DNA from: Pseudoneurospora amorphoporcata
Lineage: Eukaryota > Ascomycota > Sordariomycetes > Sordariales > Sordariaceae
Direction of reading: 5' to 3'
DNA length: 64,000 nucleotides
NCBI GenBank assembly: GCA_033297205.1
Contig: MU859147.1
Span: 62,001 to 126,000 of the forward strand
Both the position numbers and the translations under genes were made by a program. The notes under the pieces were generated by a model. It did no database searches, was not told the origin of the DNA, and saw nothing but the letters and a program-made list of their open reading frames with translations. Within the stretch, counting starts at the first letter, position 1, and the number at the start of each line of letters is the position of its first letter. Positions 58,541-64,000 of the stretch are shown here, piece after piece.

Positions 58541-60145
58541 CTAGAGCTACTCTTTTTCCTGCTCGGAAGCGGAGTCTTGCTCGTGCTCGTCGTCGTCTTC
58601 TAGAAGCGGAGGGACCTCGGTAGCGGAGGTTTGGATACGGACTCCGCCGTTGTTATTGGGGGGAACCGCGGGTAGGTAAGGGCAATTGCTCACCCGGTAA
58701 CTAGAAGTACTATAACGTAAGTAAAGGTTATTATCCCTACGTTTTTGGCGCTTATATTCAGAGACCTACTTAGTACGCTTAGAGGAAGTAGTTGAGTTTA
58801 AACCGCCTCGATTTTGATTACTACGACCTCTAGTTAACGCGCTAATTCGAGTGGATCCTATAATAGTATTGCCGTTATAGTCAAGAGGACGATCGTTAGT
58901 AGAGAAGGAAGACTGAGTTTGTTGGCGGGAAGTGCTAGTTTGTTAGGTATTAATACTAGAGGTAAGGAGGTATATACTGCTAGTTTAGGAGCGCCAGTTC
59001 TAGGAGCGGAGGTACTTACAGTAATCCTTCTTAAACTCGGAAGTCCGCTCGTACTTAACCGTATAGTATTGTATTTGGGTAATGTATATATAGTAGTTGT
59101 TAGGGAGATTTACTATGAAGAGTTTATTATAAAACTTCTGGTTAATAGTACGATAGAGGTAAGTTATCTTGGTTGGGCTTTTCTAATTGTAACCGCCCGC
59201 CTTTAATATTTCGTCGTCGAAGGTGGCTAGGAAGGTAGCAAACGGTTCCTCATTCTTCTAGCGTATACGAGCTAGCTTGTTAAGAGCGGCATCCTAGTTT
59301 TAATAGAAATTAAAGATGACCTAAATTTAGTTAAGTAATTTAATTGAGTCTTCTTCTCCGCGGATTATTTTGCTGGTCTAGAAACCGTCTAGTAGCATTT
59401 ACTTGTTGTTAGGAAGGGTGTTGAAGATTTTAGACTAAGTGGCCTTATAATTAGTACGGAAACCCGCTTCGATATTAGCGTTATACGCTTAAATAAGTTA
59501 GTTAAAGTAGAATTGGAACGTATAGGGTCGATTATTCTATTTGAGGAGTTTAAGGGGCTTTCTTCTATAAGTAGAGGTGTTAGGACCGTCGTTGTCCGAG
59601 TTAGTAGGGTCTTTAGTAGTGTTCGCTAGAATATTTATAGCTCTATTCGTAGTATTATAGTACGTAGATCTCGAGTGGTGGGTACGAATAATCTAACGTA
59701 GTTGATAAATAAGTAAAGATAAAGAAGGAAGAGAAAGACGAAAGATTAGAATAACTATATGATTTGGTATATGTCTGGCCTAGCCGTAATACGTAGGAGT
59801 TGAATTTGCAAGGTTGAAGTTTAGACGCGGCGTAAGAACGGGGTTGGGATTAGAGTTGAAGAGAAGGGATTTAATACGTTTATATAGGGTAGTACTCCCG
59901 TTTAGTATTTTAATAAGGCCTTTTATAAGGCTATCGCTGGTGTTTCTTGCTGACTGCTGCCCGCTGCTATCTTGGAGGTCGTGAAACTACTGCTCGACGT
60001 TGTCGAAGTCTATATCGTTGAATCCAACCATAGTGTTGGTAAATACCGCAAATGCCGTGCTTAATGCTGCAGGCTCCGTCTTTGAATCCGCTAAAATCCG
60101 CTATTGAATATTATTGTCCGCTTATATAGGTACGGTAGAACTTAA

Positions 60146-60833
60146 TGTAAGGGGTGTAGTATAGTTGTTATAGGTACTGGCTTAAACGATTGATAAGGTT
60201 CTACGAGGAAAGAAAGAGAGAAAGGGCGCTTGCAGAGTAGGTAGCTGGCTAGCTATCCTTTTTAAAGAATGTGTAGCTGTTACGAACTTAAGCAGCACGA
60301 GGGCCGCCCGGACTACTAATAACGGACGATGTAACCCTAGGGGCTAGGGTTGGGGTAGAGGTCGTATGTAGGTGCTTACGATTAAGCGAGGCGCTTATGA
60401 AGGAATAGGCGCTTATAGTGAGTAGGCGCTTACGAAGTGAGTAGGCATCTACGGTGAGCCAGATATCGTCAGTGAGCAAGCACACAATACTAGATAGACT
60501 TATGGGACTCACTGGTTGTGAGTAGCCGGAGATAGATATCTCATAGAGGGCGAGTAGGTATAAAGGGGCGACTGGAGAACTTAGATTGTCAGATAGTTCA
60601 ACAGTAGTCAATTGATCTTTATTACTGAGATACGTATAACGTTACTATACTTGTTATGAACCTTTTAGCTTTACCAAATAGCACTGATAGTCTTTACCTT
60701 CAGCTATCCCACTTAGGTAGATTAGACTGCCGTTCGTTACAGTAGCGTATGGGCTATAGGGGTTGCTAGTACAGTATAGGATCGCTTAGCGATTGCTAAG
60801 TACGTTAGTTATGGGCATTAGCCTTATAATATA
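60146..60833 (-). repeat. LTR A, right copy (5' LTR of element A), interrupted by LTR C
   Basis: The sequence 60146-60277 plus 60747-60833 is colinear with the left LTR A (54908-55127). It is split by a 464-bp foreign LTR and its target duplication. With the insertion removed it is about 219 bp, the same length as the left copy. Element A gag starts about 110 bp to the left, as expected for a minus-strand element with its 5' LTR on the right. Confidence 0.72.
60278..60741. mobile_element. solo LTR of a third family (C)
   Basis: A 464-bp segment starts TGTTACGAAC and ends GTTCGTTACA, so its ends are a near-perfect inverted repeat with TG...CA termini. It is flanked by the 5-bp direct repeat GTAGC (60273-60277 and 60742-60746). 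The uninterrupted LTR A copy at about 55033 has a single equivalent site (ATATAGCGTATGG). The inside holds repeated AGTAGGCGCTTA / GAGTAGGCATCTA words and no protein frame. Confidence 0.87.
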
Positions 60834-60846
60834 TAGTAGAACTTAA

Positions 60847-60949
60847 TATAAAGGGTGTAGTATAGTTGTTATAGGTGTTGGCCTAAACGATTGATAAGGT
60901 TCTACGAGAAAGGAAAAAGAAGAAGGGCGCTTATAGAGTAGGTAGCTAG
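60847..60949 (-). repeat. LTR A, third copy, cut by insertion of gypsy B
   Basis: It starts TATAAAGGGTGTAGTATAG and follows the same sequence as the other LTR A copies to GTAGGTAGCTAG. There the family B LTR begins (TGTGACAAGG at 60950). The 12 bp before it (AGTAGAACTTAA) match the 12 bp preceding the right LTR A (GGTAGAACTTAA). This suggests the internal edge of another element A copy in tandem. Confidence 0.65.
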
Positions 60950-61580
60950 TGTGACAAGGGCTGTATTTAGGGCTTGAAATAGTAGTTTAATTCAGTTAAT
61001 AAACTACTTTAGTCTCGAAGGCCTTGTTGATCCCTCTCGACCTCTATGAGAAGGCCGGGCTTTAAGGCCTTCTTATGCTAAAAGGAATCGGTACGTACTT
61101 GAGGTACGTATTAAGCCTTGTTACTTGAGGCTTCAAGGCATTTGTCTAGCCGTTTGTATATATGTGGATCTTTCGGAATGCTTTCATCTATTCTCTATCT
61201 TCTATCTAGCGCCGTCCTTTATCTGGGCATCCTACTCCTTGCTTGGTTGGCTATGGTTGTTCCTAGGATGACTAGGATTGTCTTGTGGTGATCTTTTAGT
61301 ATCTTCAGCACTTCCGTGGTTGGCTCTCTAGCCCAGTGGCATCGAGGGAAGTTCGGGTAAGCAGTACCGGTGGCTAAGAGTTCGGCCGAGGTGGGTGTTG
61401 CGGCCGGAGGCCTCTGGACACCTTTGAGGAGGCCTCCGGCCATTTCGAGGCTGATGCTAAGCGTCGAGAGTGAGTATAGCCTAGTTACCTAAGGCATCCA
61501 ACTGTATAGCAAGGTTTGGGTCTAAGTCGTGCGGCTCCTTAGGAGCCTGGTGAGGCTTAGGATCGGATGTCCATGTGACA
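60950..61580 (-). mobile_element. 3' LTR of gypsy element B (copy 3)
   Basis: The LTR begins TGTGACAAGG and ends CATGTGACA, 631 bp. It is followed on the right by TCAGCTCCCTCTTTTTT, which on the minus strand is the polypurine tract that precedes a 3' LTR. It carries an extra duplicated GAGGCCTCCGGCC segment (about 61402-61441) not present in copy 1. Confidence 0.85.
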
Positions 61581-61597
61581 TCAGCTCCCTCTTTTTT
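61581..61597 (-). promoter_or_regulatory. polypurine tract of element B
   Basis: On the minus strand this reads AAAAAAGAGGGAGCTGA, directly abutting the LTR start. It is the expected plus-strand DNA primer site for reverse transcription of a Ty3/gypsy element. Confidence 0.8.
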
Positions 61598-63086
61598 AAG
61601 GCTCGCCTTGAGCCGGCGAGGTTCGTGATGCTTAGAGCTTGGCGGTTGGAACGCGAAGATCGCGGAGCTTGTTAGGATGGGCTTCGTGGAAGGCGATGAC
61701 CTAATTCTTTACTCCGTCAGTATAAAAGTGCTCCCATAGTTCCCACGTAAAATCACTGGCTTTGTTCCATCCTTCCTACTTGACTCGATATAATACTTTG
61801 GCTTTAGCCCTCATAGAATCCACGATCTTCTCAACCTCATAGTCTTCTGATACTGCTAAGGCTGCCTCTCGTAGGACTTGGTTAGGGTCGGGGATTTCCC
61901 GATTGCTAGCGCGATAGGGTTCCAGTAGCGAGATATAGAAGGAGTCGTAGATTCACTATATTTTGGGTAGGGTTAACCGGATAGTAGTAGGGGAGATTAC
62001 TTGTGAAATTTTGAAGGGGCTATGGAGCTTTTTGTTAAGCTTCTTAGAGGGTCTCTTGGTTTTAATATACTTACCGTTTAATATAACAAGTTGCCCTACT
62101 TCGTAGACCGGTGCCTCTGAACGCTTCTTGTCTGCCCATTCCTTCATCCTTTGATGGGCGCGGTTGAAATGTCGTTGGGCGTTATTATATACTTAAATTA
62201 TCTAATAGGCATATAGACGACTCCTAGGGTTCCGAGGCGCGCCGTCAAGGGGATTGTAAGACGCTAGGTAGTAGCCGTAGTTGGCATAGAAGGGAGTGAG
62301 GCCAATAGACGACGAAATAAAATTATTATATACGAACTCAGCAGTGGCTAGAAGGTTTTCCCAGTTGCTCATTTCGTAGTTGACGAAGGCCCGAAGGTAA
62401 ACTTTAAGGATTTGGTTGAGGCGCTCGGTTTGGCTATTAGTTTGAGGGTAGAATGCTGTGCTCATGCGACTCTTAATGCCCACTAAAGGTAGGTTGTAAA
62501 CTGTGAATCGCGGTCCGAAATAATGTCCAGTAGTACTCCGTGTAGCCGCTAGTAGGAGCGGGCGAAAATCTTGATTAAGTTTTCTATTTTCTTCTCCCCT
62601 ACTTTAAGAGGGATGAAATGGGCTATCTTTATGAAGGGATCTACTATGACCTAAATAGAGTTATAACTATTAGAAAGAAGTAGATTTGTAATAAAATCTA
62701 TTATAATAGTCTTCTAAGGGGTATAATAAAGCTCTATAGGTTGCAGTAAACTATAGGGAGAATAGCGGGGAAGTTTATTCTATTAGTACTTATAATAGCC
62801 GCGAACGTATTCTCTAACTATTTCTTCTATTTTTGGCTACTAGAAGTTTCTTGTGGTGAGCTCTATAGTTTTGTCCATTCCTATGTAGCTTACGACCTTA
62901 GTATCGTGTTTTGAATTGGTAACTTCGGCTTGCAGGCTGGTAGGGACCCAGAGGCGGTTCTTTCGGTACAATATATTATCGGATTTCTCGTAGTCTTTGT
63001 CGAGTTCGTCTTTATTAAACTATTCCATATAAGCTAAGTCCGTTTCTCTAACTTCCTTAAGCTAGCGAATAAATTTATTATTCTAT
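61598..63086 (-). pseudogene. gypsy element B integrase region, RIP-destroyed
   Basis: Minus-strand reading shows the 3' half of pol. The integrase zinc-binding domain at about 62925-62770 has its CxxC changed to YxxY and followed by two stops (RGYYKY). The core has ITNLLLSNSYNSI and IISDRD. The C-terminal catalytic part reads AFYPQTNSQTERLNQ, where His, Asp and Gly of the usual motif are changed to Tyr, Asn and Ser but the catalytic Glu remains (62202-62483). A GPY/F-type tail follows (61956-62147; KLHSPFKISQVI, TIRLTLP). Changes are G-to-A on the coding strand (TGC to TAC, GGC to AGC). The frame is broken repeatedly. The element is interrupted at 63087 by another family B copy. Confidence 0.85.
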
Positions 63087-63626
63087 TGTGACAAGGACTG
63101 TATTTAGGGCTTGGAACAGTAGTTCAATTTAGCTAATAAACTACTTTGGTCTCGAAAGCCTTGTTGATCTTCTCAACCTCCAGGAGAAGGTTAGGCTTCA
63201 AGACCTTCTTATACTAAAGGGAATCGGTACATACTTGAGGTACGCATCAAGCCTTGTCGCCTGAGGCTTCAAGACATCTATCTAGCAGTTTGTATACGTG
63301 TAGATCTTCCTGAATGCCTTCATCCATTCTCCATCTTCCTTTTGGCGCTGTCCTTCATCCGGGCGCCCTGCTTCTTGCTTGGTTGGCTGTGGTTGCTTCT
63401 GGGATGACCGTGGCCGAGGGCCCGGCCGTGGGTCTGGCCGAGGGTCTGGCCACGGGTCTGGCCGCGGGTCTGGCCGCGGGTCTGGCCACGGGTCCGGCCG
63501 AGGGTCCGGCCGAGGTAAGTATTGTAGCCGGAGGCTACTGAGTATTTTGAGGCTAATGCTAAGCGTTGAGGCTCTGTTGAGTCTTGCGATCCTAACCCTT
63601 GGATTGTAGGCAATGTCCGTGTGACA
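63087..63626 (-). mobile_element. 3' LTR of a nested family B copy (copy 4)
   Basis: It begins TGTGACAAGG and ends CGTGTGACA, 540 bp, and is followed by TCAGCTCCCCCTTCTT, a polypurine tract on the minus strand. It is inserted in the integrase region of element B. It retains many CpA words and looks less RIP-altered than copies 2 and 3. A 12-bp minisatellite replaces about 100 bp present in copy 1. Confidence 0.87.
63411..63514. repeat. 12-bp minisatellite inside LTR B copy 4
   Basis: About eight and a half tandem units of GGTCTGGCCGCG with variants (GGGTCTGGCCAC, GGGTCCGGCCGA). The unit derives from GAGAGTCCGGCCGAGG, present about once or twice in the other LTR copies. The array is very GC-rich in otherwise AT-rich surroundings. 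Confidence 0.92.
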
Positions 63627-64000
63627 TCAGCTCCCCCTTCTTCAAGGCTCGCCCTGAGCTGAACATTCTTAGCTCCTTCCTAACCTTCCTACTTGGCCTG
63701 ATATTTAACTTTGCCTTCAAATATTATGGAGTCTAATATTTTCTCAACTTTATAGTCTTCTGACTCTGCTAGGGCTGCCTCTCGCAGGACCTAGTCAGGG
63801 TCAGGGGCTACCTGATTGCCAACGCGATAGGGTTCCAAGAGTAAGACGTGGAAGGAGTCATGGATGCGCCAAGTTTTGGGCAAGGTAAGACGGACAGTGG
63901 TGGGATCTTGTGGAGGAGTTAGTTTGTTGGGACATTAGGGTCTCGTAGTTTGTCTAGGTGCCTTGCGTGGAAGGCGATAACCTAAGCTTTAGCTCCGTCA
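63627..64000 (-). mobile_element. internal 3' end of nested family B copy, continues past window
   Basis: After the polypurine tract the sequence matches the part of element B next to its 3' LTR. For example CTGCCTCTCGCAGGACC and GCGATAGGGTTCCA correspond to CTGCCTCTCGTAGGACT and GCGATAGGGTTCCA at about 61863-61923. It runs off the right edge, so the 5' LTR and target duplication cannot be seen. Confidence 0.75.

Larger units (their letters stand above)
56693..60033 (-). pseudogene. element A: Ty3/gypsy chromodomain retrotransposon, RIP-destroyed gag and pol remnants
   Basis: Minus-strand translation with stops gives gag from about 60033 (MVGFNDIDFDNVEQ) to about 58540. Gag ends with a zinc-knuckle relic at about 58680-58740, where the CCHC residues are mostly changed to Tyr. 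Between 57360 and 56693 lie the integrase C-terminal part (SPFFTTYGFNAELPVS), a GPY/F-like block (KLDWLHAKYTVSKVL, VIYNVFHVYLL) and a chromodomain (VEKILCTY, GYYDPTWEPLKEF) with the expected Trp codon replaced by a stop. This places it in the chromovirus clade of Ty3/gypsy elements. Protease, RT and RNase H are missing between gag and integrase, where LTR B copy 2 sits. Stops are TAG/TAA/TGA at positions where TGG, CAA/CAG or CGA is expected. No open protein survives. Confidence 0.8.

Noticed and set aside
63411..63514. Possible CRISPR-like array
   Set aside because: The units are 12-bp and contiguous without spacers, in a eukaryotic LTR, so it is a minisatellite.

Overview
The window reads as chromosomal DNA of a filamentous ascomycete, most likely a Sordariomycete of the Neurospora/Podospora/Sordaria type. 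Short introns (54-135 bp) with GTAAGT-like donors and CTAAC branch sites interrupt the genes. Intergenic DNA is long and rich in microsatellites. The right-hand 10 kb is AT-rich, poor in CpA, and full of G:C-to-A:T stop codons in retrotransposon genes, which is the footprint of repeat-induced point mutation (RIP). The species cannot be fixed from the sequence alone.

Left part (1-13 kb): a broken LysM (chitin-binding) gene, a solo LTR, a four-exon coiled-coil gene on the minus strand with a probable Uds1-type domain, a 5-kb stretch without a convincing gene, then an intact leukotriene A4 hydrolase/aminopeptidase. Middle (13-37 kb): a full-length kinesin-3 (Unc104/KIF1 type) motor of 1866 residues, then nearly 12 kb without a supportable gene that carries a complete 417-bp PIF/Harbinger-like MITE, then a Zn2Cys6 regulator of the PRO1/ADV-1/NosA type. 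Right of centre (37-53.5 kb) is gene-dense: Nop16 ribosome biogenesis factor, a MARVEL-domain membrane protein with a repeated cytoplasmic tail, a DHDPS-family aldolase divergent from a Gfo/Idh/MocA oxidoreductase, a Gpx3-type thiol peroxidase with a possible mitochondrial leader fused through 23 threonines, a Tda3-like FAD oxidoreductase and, tail to tail with it, an intact cellular reverse-transcriptase-related (rvt) gene.

From about 54.5 kb to the end there is only decayed mobile DNA: a mariner-type MITE, a Ty3/gypsy chromodomain element (A) with 220-bp LTRs, a solo LTR of another family (C) inserted in one of those LTRs with a 5-bp target duplication, a second gypsy family (B) inserted into a third LTR-A copy, and a younger B copy nested inside B whose LTR holds an expanded 12-bp minisatellite. 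All coding relics are on the minus strand and carry RIP stops and Cys/His-to-Tyr changes in their zinc-binding motifs.

The most notable gene is the rvt reverse transcriptase (50742-53420, minus): a domesticated, apparently non-mobile RT with all catalytic motifs intact, within about 1.1 kb of RIP-mutated transposon DNA. No cluster-like pathway ties the other genes together, except possibly the divergent aldolase/oxidoreductase pair, whose substrate is unknown.
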